From: an uncultured Collinsella sp.
Lineage (GTDB): Bacteria; Actinomycetota; Coriobacteriia; Coriobacteriales; Coriobacteriaceae
Direction of reading: 5' to 3'
DNA: 64,000 bases
Assembly: GCA_900541245.1 (NCBI GenBank)
Contig: UQIS01000002.1
Coordinates: forward strand, 1 to 64,000
Position numbers and translations under genes: made by a program. Every line of letters starts with the position of its first letter. Within the stretch, counting starts at the first letter, position 1. Below, in pieces: positions 34,668 to 43,554 of this stretch. The notes below the pieces were generated by a model. That model saw only the letters and a list, made by a program, of their open reading frames with translations. It was not told the origin of the DNA and made no database searches.

Positions 34668-35850
34668 AGCGCGTTTTGCAAAAGGCTTTAAGCGCGGCCG
34701 TTACGGGACCAGGCTGGAAACGTCGGCGCACATCGTCGAGACGCTCGGGAATATCGATGTGCTGCGGGCAGTGACGTGCGCATTTGCCGCACTTGACGCA
34801 ATTGCTCACCAGCTTGGGCTCGTTCGTCCGCACCGCGCTCGCCGTAAAGTATTGAGACAGCCCCGTAAACCAACTATGCGCGTAGCTCGCGTTGTAGGCG
34901 CCAAAACAACCGGGAATATTGATGCCCTTGGGGCACGGCATGCAGTAGCCACACCCCGTACAGGGCACGCGATTCGATTTCTCAAACTCTCCCAGCACAC
35001 GTGCGATGGTATCGAGCTGCTCCGTCGTCATCGAATCCGGCAGCGCGCGATCCGCCAATGCCGCGTTCTCGTCCACCTGCGCGGTATCGGTCATGCCCGA
35101 AAGCAACATCGTGACTTGAGGATGGTTCCACACCCACGAAAGTCCCCAAGCAGCCGGCGTCTTCAGGTACGGATCGCGTACGTCATCGAGCACGGCGCGG
35201 GCCCGCGGAGGCAGCTTGCCCGCCAGGCGTCCACCCAAAAGCGGTTCCATCACAAACACCGCGAGCCCGCGCTCGGCGGCTGCCATGAGTCCCGCCGTTC
35301 CCGCTTGGTAGCGCTCTCCAGCATAGTTGTACTGGATCTGGCAAAAGTCCCAGTCATACGCGTCAAGCATCGTGAGGAAGTCCGCCGCGCTGCCGTGGTA
35401 CGAAAAACCTATCTGGCGAATACGCCCCGCAGCCTTTTGGTGCGCAATCCAGTCCTCGATACCCAACGCTACCACGCGCTCCCACTGCGCGGGCGAGGTG
35501 ATGTTGTGCATAAGGTAATAGTCGATATGGTCAGTCCGCAAACGGCGCAGCTGCTCGTCGAAGAACCGATCGAAATCCTCCGCACATTTGCACGAAGCGT
35601 GCGGCAACTTAGTCGCCAGCAACACCCGGTCACGCAGCCCCAAGCGCTCAAGTGAGGCGCCCACGCACACCTCGTTACCGGGATAAAGATACGCGGTGTC
35701 CAGATAATTAATCCCCTGCTCCACCGCACGGGAAATGATGGCATCGGCCATCTTCACATCGGGGTGTCCCGGCGCACCGGGAAACCTCATGCAGCCCAGT
35801 CCCAGCGCCGAGATACGGTTGCCGCTTTTGGGGTCAACGCGATATTGCAC
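34663..35850 (-). CDS. Aldo/keto reductase with C-terminal ferredoxin-like 4Fe-4S domain
   Basis: A 395-residue protein. An N-terminal AKR barrel (LGLGCMRFPG, NYLDTAYLYPGNE with the catalytic Asp/Tyr, LLATKLP with Lys, DYYLMHNI with His) is joined to a cysteine-rich end with two clusters, CTGCGYCMPCPKGI and CVKCGKCARHCPQ. This fusion is common in anaerobes. The GTG start follows GGAGGGG. The substrate is unknown; the Fe-S domain suggests electron exchange with a ferredoxin or flavin partner. Confidence 0.87.
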   Translation of the reverse strand: MQYRVDPKSGNRISALGLGCMRFPGAPGHPDVKMADAIISRAVEQGINYLDTAYLYPGNEVCVGASLERLGLRDRVLLATKLPHASCKCAEDFDRFFDEQLRRLRTDHIDYYLMHNITSPAQWERVVALGIEDWIAHQKAAGRIRQIGFSYHGSAADFLTMLDAYDWDFCQIQYNYAGERYQAGTAGLMAAAERGLAVFVMEPLLGGRLAGKLPPRARAVLDDVRDPYLKTPAAWGLSWVWNHPQVTMLLSGMTDTAQVDENAALADRALPDSMTTEQLDTIARVLGEFEKSNRVPCTGCGYCMPCPKGINIPGCFGAYNASYAHSWFTGLSQYFTASAVRTNEPKLVSNCVKCGKCARHCPQHIDIPERLDDVRRRFQPGPVTAALKAFCKTRS

Positions 35851-36012
35851 TGCCCCTCCTCTCCCCTCGAAGCCCTAATGAGGCGAAACACAACGGCCAC
35901 GCCATCGAAACACATTGGAATCGCAATCGAGAACGTATCGTAACGTAGCAGAAATCGAGCCGTCACGACACCGCTTTAACATCAGCAAAAAGCCCGATGA
36001 AAGGAGGCGACC

Positions 36013-36207
36013 GTGACCACACGCGAGGACGCCTGCCCCTACTCTGGCGAACAATACATCCTCTCGGTCGACCGCTATCAGATCGAGGTCATGGACCATC
36101 TGGACGAGCTTCCCGCCACGGGCGCCGTCATCTTCTGCACCTTCCCCAAGGTCCGCGATGGCGTCGGATACCCCGCCCGCGTCTTTGCGGTCTGCCCCGC
36201 AGCGTAA
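36013..36207 (+). CDS. Small hypothetical protein (64 aa)
   Basis: No family is recognised. The GTG start follows a strong AAAGGAGG. The sequence MTTREDACPYSGEQYILSVD is followed by a short helix and a beta-rich end (GAVIFCTFPKVRDGVGYPAR), with no signal or membrane segment. It has its own terminator at 36284-36310, which supports a real gene. Confidence 0.6.
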   Translation: MTTREDACPYSGEQYILSVDRYQIEVMDHLDELPATGAVIFCTFPKVRDGVGYPARVFAVCPAA

Positions 36208-36283
36208 CGTCCAGACAAACGTTTCTTTTTTATAACAGCCGCCCCGCGCACCCATCAATCACCCCGGCAGCATACAATCCATC

Positions 36284-36310
36284 AGGCGCCCCTTACGCGG
36301 GCGCCTTTTA
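36284..36310 (+). terminator. Terminator after the 64-aa gene
   Basis: AGGCGCCC and GGGCGCCT form the stem, followed by TTTTAT, just upstream of the PanE-like gene. Confidence 0.85.
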
Positions 36311-36328
36311 TATGGGGAGATGATTCAC

Positions 36329-37243
36329 ATGCAGATCAACAAGGTCGCCTTTATCGGCAAGGGCGGCGTCGGCCTGCTCTACGGCAGCATGATCGCCAGG
36401 GCGCTCGGCAACGACGCCGTCGAATACGTTATGGATGACGCCCGTTTTGAGCGTCATGCGGGCGATGCGCTCACCGTCAACGGCAAGCCCTGCGTGCTCA
36501 AGTCCGTCCGCGCCAGCGAGGCAACGCCCGCCGATCTGGCCATCCTGGCGGTCAAGACCACCGGTCTCGACCAAGCACTCAAAACCATGGAGCGCGTTGT
36601 GGGGCCTAACACGCTTATAGCCTCTTTGTGCAACGGTATTACCAGCGAGCAAAAGATTGCCGAGCGCTTTGGTTGGGAACATACCGTTCTTGGTATTTGC
36701 CAGGGCATGGACGCCGTCTTCCTCAACGGAGAGCTCACCTTTACCAACACTGGCGAAATCCGCTTTGGCGCGGCGGCCGGTACGGATCCCGCAACCATCA
36801 CCGCGATCGACGAGCTCTACACGCGCTGCGGCATCGCCCATACCGTCGAGAGCGACATTGCGCACCGCATGTGGGCCAAACTCATGCTCAACGACGGCAT
36901 CAACCAGACCTGCATGGCCTACGGCGGGACCTACGGAAGCGCCACGGAGCCGGGCTCCGAGCAGCGTCGCTGCTTTGTCTCCGCCATGCGCGAAACGCTT
37001 GCGGTCGCCAACGCCGAGGGCGTTGAGCTGACCGAGGCAGACCTGACGCAGATGGTGCATCTCATCGAGGGAATCGACCCCGCCGGTATGCCCTCGATGG
37101 CGCAGGACCGCATTGCGCAACGAAAAACCGAAGTCGAGGAGTTCGCGGGCACCATTTGCCGCCTGGCCGCCAAACACGATATCCAAGTGCCGCAAAACGA
37201 TTGGCTTTACCAGAGGATTCGCGAAATAGAAAGCAGCTGGTAG
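36329..37243 (+). CDS. panE: 2-dehydropantoate 2-reductase (PanE/ApbA family)
   Basis: A 304-residue reductase. The N-terminal dinucleotide loop is KVAFIGKGGVGLLYGSMIA. LAILAVKTTGLDQAL and NTLIASLCNGITSEQKIAERFG are family motifs; the catalytic Lys is in MWAKLMLNDGINQTCMAYGG, and SMAQDRIAQRKTEVEEFAG closes the active site. It reduces ketopantoate to pantoate for coenzyme A, or a related 2-keto acid. The ATG at 36329 is 9 bases after GGGGAG. No other pan genes are near. Confidence 0.8.
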   Translation: MQINKVAFIGKGGVGLLYGSMIARALGNDAVEYVMDDARFERHAGDALTVNGKPCVLKSVRASEATPADLAILAVKTTGLDQALKTMERVVGPNTLIASLCNGITSEQKIAERFGWEHTVLGICQGMDAVFLNGELTFTNTGEIRFGAAAGTDPATITAIDELYTRCGIAHTVESDIAHRMWAKLMLNDGINQTCMAYGGTYGSATEPGSEQRRCFVSAMRETLAVANAEGVELTEADLTQMVHLIEGIDPAGMPSMAQDRIAQRKTEVEEFAGTICRLAAKHDIQVPQNDWLYQRIREIESSW

Positions 37244-37280
37244 CCTCGGCCGCATCGCGACGCGCGCAATACAAGCAGAC

Positions 37281-37315
37281 AGGCCTTCGCGAGGTTCCGC
37301 CATTCGCGAAGGCCT
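37281..37315. terminator. Bidirectional terminator
   Basis: AGGCCTTCGCGA (37281-37292) and TCGCGAAGGCCT (37304-37315) form a perfect 12-bp stem between convergent genes. Confidence 0.85.
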
Positions 37316-37333
37316 GCTGCATTTAGCTCGAGG

Positions 37334-37552
37334 CTAAAACTGAGGCTTATTATGCGATTCCGGAACCTCGTCCTCGTCATCGCGGCAAAGCAGCACGCCG
37401 GCGCTTCCCAGCAGCGCCGCTGCAATCAAGGCGCCCACAACCACAGGAGCGGCGCCCGTAGCGGACTGCAAGCCGGCAGTTAACGCCGCCGTCGGACCAA
37501 GACATCCGATCAAAAGGGCAACGACGGCAATAGCGACATCTCGAGCGTTCAT
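37334..37552 (-). CDS. Small membrane protein (72 aa)
   Basis: Two hydrophobic helices (VAIAVVALLIGCLGPTAAL and APVVVGALIAAALLGSAGVLL) are followed by an acidic cytoplasmic tail RDDEDEVPESHNK. GAGGAAG precedes the ATG. The function is unknown; a hairpin-like insertion in the membrane is likely. Confidence 0.65.
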   Translation of the reverse strand: MNARDVAIAVVALLIGCLGPTAALTAGLQSATGAAPVVVGALIAAALLGSAGVLLCRDDEDEVPESHNKPQF

Positions 37553-37739
37553 GGAACCACTTCCTCTACGAGAAAGACTTTGTTTCTCGTGACTTAGTGT
37601 GCCCCGCGCCCATATGCGCGGCGTACTGCCACGGTAAGCGCTCTGTTAATTCAAGCACGCACAAAAAACGGACGCCCTTACGTTGCCAAAAGGCTCGGTA
37701 AAGACGCCCGCCCGTCATGTCCTATCGGCTTATGGCAGA

Positions 37740-38516
37740 TTACCAACCGGTATAGTAGTCGGTGGTTCCGGCAGCGCAGCCGGAGTCATAGACCTTGCAC
37801 TCGCCCTTGGAACCGGTAAACGTGGAGCCCTGAGCCTTATCGCCCGCGGCCACGACGTAGTAACCATCGGAATCGCGCCAAAAGCCCTCGGAATCCTGCG
37901 TCCATTCGCCCGTGCGGTGGTGATACAACACGTTGCTGCTGTAATAAGTCTCGCGGCGGCCGTTATAGTTATTGACACCGCTCGAGCGCGTCAGGCCCGA
38001 GCCGTTCGCGTAATACGCAGCAGACGCATAAGACGAGCCGGAGCCGGCGTTGTAATACGAAGTCTGATCGGCCTCAGCGGCCTCGGCTTCGGCTGCGGCA
38101 GCCTCGAGCGCCTCGCGCTTGGCATCCTCGAGCGTGGAGCGAAGCTCGTCGAGCTCGGTCGACTTGGCGTCGACCTCCCCCATCGTCAACAGGCTACCAG
38201 CACCGTCGATGCAACCCTGCAACACAGCACGCTCGTCATCGGTAGCATAGTCGCCATACATATTCATAATGATCTGAGCGCGCATCTCCAGGGAGTCGCG
38301 CTTTGCCCCCATCGAGGCGTTCCACTCCTGCATAGAGCCATAACCGTCGCCGCGGTAGTCGACAGGCTGCACCAGCGTCGCCTCGGACGGCGTAGATCCG
38401 ACCGTATCGGATAGTGTTGCCGCATGGGCATCAGTTGCGCCGGCGCCCGCCAAAAGTGCCACGGTCAGAGCGGCGGAAAGGGCGGCGGCTTTCGGTTTTC
38501 GTGAATCGATCCTCAT
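37740..38516 (-). CDS. Secreted protein with helical and Gly/Ser/Tyr-rich parts (258 aa)
   Basis: The N-terminus MRIDSRKPKAAALSAALTVA with cleavage near ATDAHAA is a classical signal peptide. Residues about 60-150 are helical and charged, with an Ala/Glu coiled-coil-like stretch (KREALEAAAAEAEAAEADQ). Residues about 155-200 are Ser/Tyr/Gly-rich, and the end has WTQDSEGFWRDSDGYYVVAAGDK and a likely disulfide pair. It is probably a cell-surface or secreted structural protein. The ATG at 38516 has GGAGG 11 bases upstream; a much longer frame is not credible because it crosses the metY terminator. Confidence 0.72.
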   Translation of the reverse strand: MRIDSRKPKAAALSAALTVALLAGAGATDAHAATLSDTVGSTPSEATLVQPVDYRGDGYGSMQEWNASMGAKRDSLEMRAQIIMNMYGDYATDDERAVLQGCIDGAGSLLTMGEVDAKSTELDELRSTLEDAKREALEAAAAEAEAAEADQTSYYNAGSGSSYASAAYYANGSGLTRSSGVNNYNGRRETYYSSNVLYHHRTGEWTQDSEGFWRDSDGYYVVAAGDKAQGSTFTGSKGECKVYDSGCAAGTTDYYTGW

Positions 38517-38728
38517 GTAGCTGGAAACCTCCGTAGTGCGTTTTTGCTGCGTTTGAGCTGCGTGTGATTCGATCGCGCTGCATAGTACCCCGAGCAAATC
38601 GCGACCTGCGGTTTTACTCAAAAGGCGCACGTCAATTGCGTAAAACTCACATCCTCTCAACAGGAGTTTTCCACAACTCGAATGCATAAAGCGTGTCGAA
38701 AACCCTGTTTTTGCACCCTCTCTATGCA

Positions 38729-38768
38729 AAAAAGGCACCTGTGCAACCATTGTTCGCACAGGCGCCTT
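38729..38768 (-). terminator. metY terminator
   Basis: On the minus strand AAGGCGCCTGTGC pairs with GCACAGGTGCCTT and a T run follows. The remaining bases 38517-38728 hold only the promoter region of the secreted-protein gene. Confidence 0.85.
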
Positions 38769-38828
38769 GAGCAGGCATTTTATGCAGTTATACCTATCGA
38801 GTCGCAAGGGGTCCTTGCACAAGTCGCC

Positions 38829-40139
38829 TTACTCGTCCAGCGCGGCGAAGGCCTGCTTCAGATCCCAAATGATATCCTCGGCGTTCTCGGTACCGATGGA
38901 AAGACGAATCGTGGAGGGCGTGATGTTCTGCTCGGCGAGCTCCTCGGCAGAAAGCTGGGAGTGCGTGGTGGTAGCCGGGTGCACGACGAGCGACTTGACG
39001 TCGGCCACGTTGGCGAGCAGCGAGAACACCTGCAGATGATCGATGAACTTCCAAGCTGCCTCCTGGCCGCCCTTAATCTCAAAGGTAAAGATCGAGGCAC
39101 CGCCGTTGGGGAAGTACTTCTGATAGAGCTCGTGATCGGGGTGCTCAGGCAGGCTCGGGTGGTTCACCTTGGCGACGTGGCTGTCACCAGCCAGGAACTC
39201 AACGACCTTCTTGGTGTTCTCGACATGACGGTCAACGCGCAGCGACAGAGTCTCGGTGCCCTGGAGCAAGACCCAGGCGTTGAACGGGCTGATGCAGGCG
39301 CCCTCGTCGCGCAGCAGGATAGCGCGGACATAGGTTGCGAAGGCGGCGGGACCGGCAGCCTCGGCAAACGAAACACCGTGGTAGGAGGGGTTGGGCTCAG
39401 CGATCTGGGCGTACTTTCCGCTCGCCTTCCAATCGAAGTTACCGCCGTCGACGATCACGCCGCCCAGCGAGGTGCCGTGGCCGCCGATGAACTTGGTTGC
39501 GGAGTGGACGACGATGTTGGCACCATGCTCCAGCGGGCGGAACAGATACGGGGTGCCGAAAGTGTTGTCGACGACAACCGGCAGACCGTGCTTCTTGGCG
39601 ATCTCGGAGATAGCGTCGATGTTGGGGATGTCGGAGTTGGGGTTGCCGAGCGTCTCGAGATAGATGACCGTGGTGTTGTCCTTGATGGCGCCCTCGACCT
39701 CGTCCAGGTTATGAGCGTCGACAAACGTGGTCTCGACGCCAAACTGGGAGAGCGTATGCTCCAGCAGGTTGTAGGAGCCACCGTAGATGGTCTTCTGGGC
39801 AACCACGTGGTCACCGGCCTGGGCAAGAGCCTGCAGGGTATAGGTGATGGCAGCAGCACCGGAGGCGACGGCGAGACCTGCCACGCCACCCTCGAGTGCG
39901 GCGATACGGTCCTCGAAGACGCCCTGGGTGGAGTTGGTCAGACGGCCGTAGATGTTACCAACATCGGCAAGGCCAAAGCGGTCGGCGGCGTGCTGGGAGT
40001 TGCGGAACACATAGCTCGTGGTCTGGTAGATAGGCACGGCGCGGGAGTCGGATGCGGGATCGGCGCTCTCCTGGCCAACGTGAAGCTGCAGGGTATCGAA
40101 ACCAAAGGTGTGCTCGGGGTTGTTGATGAACTGGCTCAT
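38829..40139 (-). CDS. metY: O-acetylhomoserine sulfhydrylase (MetY)
   Basis: A 436-residue PLP enzyme of the Cys/Met metabolism family. The pyridoxal lysine is in VVHSATKFIGGHGTSLGG; other motifs are GNIYGRLTNSTQGVFEDRIAALEGG and VDNTFGTPYLFRPLEHGA. The length and FGFDTLQLHVGQ start are typical of MetY rather than MetB/MetC. It makes homocysteine from O-acetylhomoserine and sulfide. AAGGAG precedes the ATG. A leader peptide frame lies 62 bases upstream and a LysR regulator is divergent. Confidence 0.92.
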   Translation of the reverse strand: MSQFINNPEHTFGFDTLQLHVGQESADPASDSRAVPIYQTTSYVFRNSQHAADRFGLADVGNIYGRLTNSTQGVFEDRIAALEGGVAGLAVASGAAAITYTLQALAQAGDHVVAQKTIYGGSYNLLEHTLSQFGVETTFVDAHNLDEVEGAIKDNTTVIYLETLGNPNSDIPNIDAISEIAKKHGLPVVVDNTFGTPYLFRPLEHGANIVVHSATKFIGGHGTSLGGVIVDGGNFDWKASGKYAQIAEPNPSYHGVSFAEAAGPAAFATYVRAILLRDEGACISPFNAWVLLQGTETLSLRVDRHVENTKKVVEFLAGDSHVAKVNHPSLPEHPDHELYQKYFPNGGASIFTFEIKGGQEAAWKFIDHLQVFSLLANVADVKSLVVHPATTTHSQLSAEELAEQNITPSTIRLSIGTENAEDIIWDLKQAFAALDE

Positions 40140-40201
40140 GATGATCTCCTTGATCGAACAAAAGTAAACAAATTAGAGAGAAGTAAGTCGCTGTCTCCTG
40201 A

Positions 40202-40255
40202 TCACGCCAACGGGCGCAAACAGGAGCCCGGCATTCGTCTTGGTAAGCAATTCAT
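40202..40255 (-). CDS. Putative 17-residue Cys-containing leader peptide upstream of metY
   Basis: A short frame MNCLPRRMPGSCLRPLA starts at an ATG preceded by AAAGGAGG with ideal spacing. It contains two Cys and two Met codons. Its 3' half overlaps CTCCTG/CAGGAG arms (40195-40200 and 40221-40226) that could form alternative structures. Position in the metY leader suggests translation-dependent control by cysteine or methionine supply. Confidence 0.5.
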   Translation of the reverse strand: MNCLPRRMPGSCLRPLA

Positions 40256-40412
40256 ATGCGGGCCTCCTTTCGCATCCCGGTTCCGTGGTCGGTTTAATTA
40301 CCTACCGCCTTTGTGTGTTTTGAATAGTACGAGCATTGTTTCGCTCGGTCAATCACTTAAAAGCGCTAACCTGTTATCGGTTTTATAGATAGCAATCGAA
40401 AGGATGGCGTCG

Positions 40413-41351
40413 ATGACCCTTCAGCAGCTTCGTTTTCTGATTGCCGTGGCAGAGTCCGGCTCAATCAACGCCGCAGCTCAGCGCCTCTATACCGCTCAGT
40501 CCAACATCTCAAACGCCGTCAAAAGCCTGGAACAGGAACTCCATCTGGAGATCTTTACGCGCTCCAGCCGCGGCGTCACGCTCACCAACGACGGCACCGA
40601 GCTTTTGGGCTATGCGCGTCAAGTCGTAGAGCAGGCCGATATGCTCGAGGCGCGCTACGAGGACGGCGGCACCCCGCAAGCCCGCCTCGCCATTTCCGCC
40701 CAGCACTACGCCTTTTCGGTCGAGGCCTTTGTCAACGTGGTCGAGCGCTGCCGCGACAGCAAGTTCGAGTTCATCATGCGCGAGACCACCACATCGCAGA
40801 TCATCGATGACGTCCGCGCGTTTCGCAGCGATATCGGCATTCTGTATCTGGATGACTTTAACGCCCGCGTTCTGCAGAAGGCCTTCGCCGATGCCCGCGC
40901 AAGCTTCCATCCCCTCTTCGACGCAACGGTCCACGTCTTCGTTAGCGAGCGCCACCCGCTCGCACGCCGCCCTCAGCTGTCCCTTGCCGACCTTACACCC
41001 TATACGCGCTACAGCTTTGAGCAAGGCACCTCGAACTCCTTCTATTACGCCGAGGAGCCGTTTAGCTACATCCCCTGCGATCGCAACATTCGAGTCTCTG
41101 ACCGCGGCACGCTCACCAACCTGCTGATCACCTCGAACGGCTACACGCTCTCCACCGGCGTGCTCTCAAACGAAATGCAATGGGGCATGGCATCGATTCC
41201 ACTGGCAGATGCCCCGACGATGCACGTAGGCTATATCATGCACGATGAACGCAAGCCCTCTCCCCTGTTGCAGCAATACCTCGACGAGCTCGACCGCATC
41301 ATCCAAGAAAACCAGCCATCTGAGGACAGGGTAGATATGGTAGATTGCTAG
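40413..41351 (+). CDS. LysR-family regulator divergent from metY
   Basis: A 312-residue LysR protein: N-terminal helix-turn-helix (LQQLRFLIAVAESGSINAAAQRLYTAQSNISNAVKSLEQEL) and a C-terminal substrate-binding fold. The ATG at 40413 has better spacing from AAAGGA than the one at 40404. Its divergent position relative to metY suggests a CysB/CmbR-like regulator of sulfur amino acid genes, activated by an O-acetylated precursor; this is inferred from context. Confidence 0.82.
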   Translation: MTLQQLRFLIAVAESGSINAAAQRLYTAQSNISNAVKSLEQELHLEIFTRSSRGVTLTNDGTELLGYARQVVEQADMLEARYEDGGTPQARLAISAQHYAFSVEAFVNVVERCRDSKFEFIMRETTTSQIIDDVRAFRSDIGILYLDDFNARVLQKAFADARASFHPLFDATVHVFVSERHPLARRPQLSLADLTPYTRYSFEQGTSNSFYYAEEPFSYIPCDRNIRVSDRGTLTNLLITSNGYTLSTGVLSNEMQWGMASIPLADAPTMHVGYIMHDERKPSPLLQQYLDELDRIIQENQPSEDRVDMVDC

Positions 41352-41414
41352 CCCTCGGCGAACGCGGCGCTACAATGGTCACTCACACGAAACGTACCCA
41401 ACGAAAGGAACCAT

Positions 41415-41900
41415 GTGAAGGTCATCATCTACACCGACGGCTCGGCCCGATCAAATCCGGGACGCGGCGGCTACGGCGCCGTGCTCAAATACACCAACCC
41501 CGCCGGCAAGACCTTCACCTCCGAGCTTTCGCGCGGCTACGCCAAGACCACCAACAACCGCATGGAGCTCATGGCGGTCATCGTGGCGCTCGAGGCGCTT
41601 AACCGCCCCTGCGAGGTCGAGGTCCATTCCGATTCGCAGTACGTCGTCAACGCTTTCAATAAACACTGGATCGACGGCTGGAAAAAGCGCGGGTGGAAAA
41701 CTGCCAACAAGCAGCCCGTCAAGAACCGCGACCTGTGGGAGCGCCTGCTTGCCGCCAAAAGCAAGCACAAGGTGGAGTTCATCTGGGTTAAGGGACATGC
41801 CGGCCACGAGCTCAACGAGCGCTGCGATGAGCTCGCCACCACGGCAGCCGACGGCAGCAACCTCGATATCGACACCGGCTTTAACGAGAGCGACCTGTAA
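41415..41900 (+). CDS. rnhA: Ribonuclease HI
   Basis: A 161-residue type 1 RNase H. Active-site carboxylates appear as YTDGS, NRMELMA, HSDSQYV and LNERCDELA. The basic handle region (GWKKRGWKTANKQPVKNRDLWERL) is present, as in the Escherichia coli enzyme. It degrades the RNA strand of RNA-DNA hybrids. The GTG start follows GAAAGGAA. Confidence 0.92.
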   Translation: MKVIIYTDGSARSNPGRGGYGAVLKYTNPAGKTFTSELSRGYAKTTNNRMELMAVIVALEALNRPCEVEVHSDSQYVVNAFNKHWIDGWKKRGWKTANKQPVKNRDLWERLLAAKSKHKVEFIWVKGHAGHELNERCDELATTAADGSNLDIDTGFNESDL

Positions 41901-41973
41901 CGGCGTTTTCGCACGCTTTTGTGTCCTCCCGCGCTACACTCGTCCTGTAGGCCAAACAACGCAAGGGGGACAC

Positions 41974-43080
41974 ATGCTGCGTATCGCAACCATCGGCACG
42001 TCCATGATCACCGACGACTTTATTCAGGTCGTCAATGCCAACGACCAGGCCGTATTCGTAGGCACGCTCTCGCGCAATGCCGAGCGCGGCGCCGCCTTTA
42101 CTGCCGAGCACGGCGGCGAGCGAAACTTTACGTCACTCGATGAGCTTGCGGCAGCCGCCGGCGTCGATGCCGTCTACATCGGCAGCCCCAATGCGCTCCA
42201 TTACGAGCAGGCGCTCGCCTGCATCGCCGGTGGCAAGCACGTCATCGTCGAGAAACCCTTCTGCGCCACCGAAGCACAGGCGCTGGAAGTCTTCCGCGCT
42301 GCCGAGGCAGCAGGTGTCGTGGCCCTCGAGGCCATGCGTCCCCTCCACGATCCCGCCTTCCACGCCATCGAGGACGCCCTGGGCGAGATCGCCCCCATCC
42401 GCCGCGCCTCATTGCGCTTTGGCAAGTATTCCTCGCGCTACAACGAGATTCTCGCGGGACGCGCCACCAATATCTTCGACTGCAATATGGCATCGGGTTC
42501 CCTCATGGACATTGGCGTCTACACCGTCGAGCCCATGGTCGAGATTTTCGGCATGCCCTCCGGCCTTACGAGCATGACTACTCTGCTCGACCCCACCACG
42601 CGACAGCTCACGCACGGCCCCATCGACGGCTGCGGTTCCATCCTCGCCAGCTATGGCGGAGGCCGCATCTCCGTCGAGCTCGCGCACTCCAAAATTACGA
42701 ATGACCTGCTGCCCTCGCAGATCGAAGGCGAGCGTGGCACTATCCAGATCGACCATCTGTCCACGCCCCGCAACGTCCGCATCGACTATCGCGGCGATGT
42801 CGTACGCGGCTCGGCGACCGAGGCACCGCGCGAACAGGACGACAACGGCCGCGTGCTCGACCTGCCCAAATCGAGCAACACTATGGAATACGAACTCACA
42901 GACTTTATCACCGCCATCGGCGGCATCGATAACGTTAAGGAAGAGATTTGGGAGACCCCGGCGGGACGCCACGAGCTTGGCCACTACCGCGATGTCACAC
43001 TCGTCTCACTGCGCATCATGGATGCCGTGCGCCAGCAGGCCGGCATAACCTTCCCGGCCGACGCAGGCAAGCAGGCATAG
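41974..43080 (+). CDS. Gfo/Idh/MocA-family oxidoreductase
   Basis: A 368-residue oxidoreductase with N-terminal Rossmann loop MLRIATIGTSMITDDFIQ (GTS in place of GxG), YIGSPNALHYEQALACIAGGKHVIVEKPFC with the EKP motif, and the C-terminal beta-sheet domain. It is paralogous to the gene at 33550. The substrate is unknown. AAGGGGGA precedes the ATG; the acylphosphatase gene follows after 2 bases. Confidence 0.82.
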   Translation: MLRIATIGTSMITDDFIQVVNANDQAVFVGTLSRNAERGAAFTAEHGGERNFTSLDELAAAAGVDAVYIGSPNALHYEQALACIAGGKHVIVEKPFCATEAQALEVFRAAEAAGVVALEAMRPLHDPAFHAIEDALGEIAPIRRASLRFGKYSSRYNEILAGRATNIFDCNMASGSLMDIGVYTVEPMVEIFGMPSGLTSMTTLLDPTTRQLTHGPIDGCGSILASYGGGRISVELAHSKITNDLLPSQIEGERGTIQIDHLSTPRNVRIDYRGDVVRGSATEAPREQDDNGRVLDLPKSSNTMEYELTDFITAIGGIDNVKEEIWETPAGRHELGHYRDVTLVSLRIMDAVRQQAGITFPADAGKQA

Positions 43081-43082
43081 CT

Positions 43083-43493
43083 ATGGGCCTCTTCGATACG
43101 TTCTTCTCCAGCGTCACCGGCGGCAGTCGAGAGCCTCAAAAACCATCAAACGTCGAGCTCGAGCTGCGCCGCAGGCTTACTGTGCTCGCAAGCGACGGGG
43201 CCACTCAAGACACTCCCCTGCGCTATTTCCTGCGCTGGGCGGGGCAAGTCCAGGGCGTTGGCTTTCGCTTTACCAACACCAACCTCGCGCAGGCACGCGC
43301 GCTCACCGGCTGGGTGCGTAACATGGAAGACGGCTCAGTCGAGATGGAGATACAGGGAGCTCCGGCAAATATCCTATCTCATCTCGAGGCGCTTCATGCC
43401 TCCTACGAGCGCATGGGAACGCGTTTTCGCCTCGTAGACGCCCAGGCCCGAGCCCCACTTACCAATGAAGACGGTTTTACGCCTCGTTATTAG
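43083..43493 (+). CDS. Acylphosphatase-family protein with N-terminal extension
   Basis: A 136-residue protein. Residues about 48-125 are an acylphosphatase domain with the anion loop GQVQGVGFRFTN (catalytic Arg) and the Asn-containing GWVRNMEDGSVEMEIQG. Acylphosphatases of this type are about 90 residues; the first 45 residues (MGLFDTFFSSVTGGS onward) are extra and may be an amphipathic targeting helix. It directly follows the oxidoreductase gene with a 2-base gap, so it is cotranscribed. Confidence 0.8.
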   Translation: MGLFDTFFSSVTGGSREPQKPSNVELELRRRLTVLASDGATQDTPLRYFLRWAGQVQGVGFRFTNTNLAQARALTGWVRNMEDGSVEMEIQGAPANILSHLEALHASYERMGTRFRLVDAQARAPLTNEDGFTPRY

Positions 43494-43554
43494 TATTGTG
43501 TGCTAAATACGGTATCATTTACCTACGACCGTTGATAGAAAAGAGGCGAGGCGC

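Noticed and set aside
35875..36258. 127-codon minus-strand frame overlapping the 64-aa gene
   Set aside because: No ribosome site and unlikely composition; the plus-strand 64-aa gene has AAAGGAGG and its own terminator.
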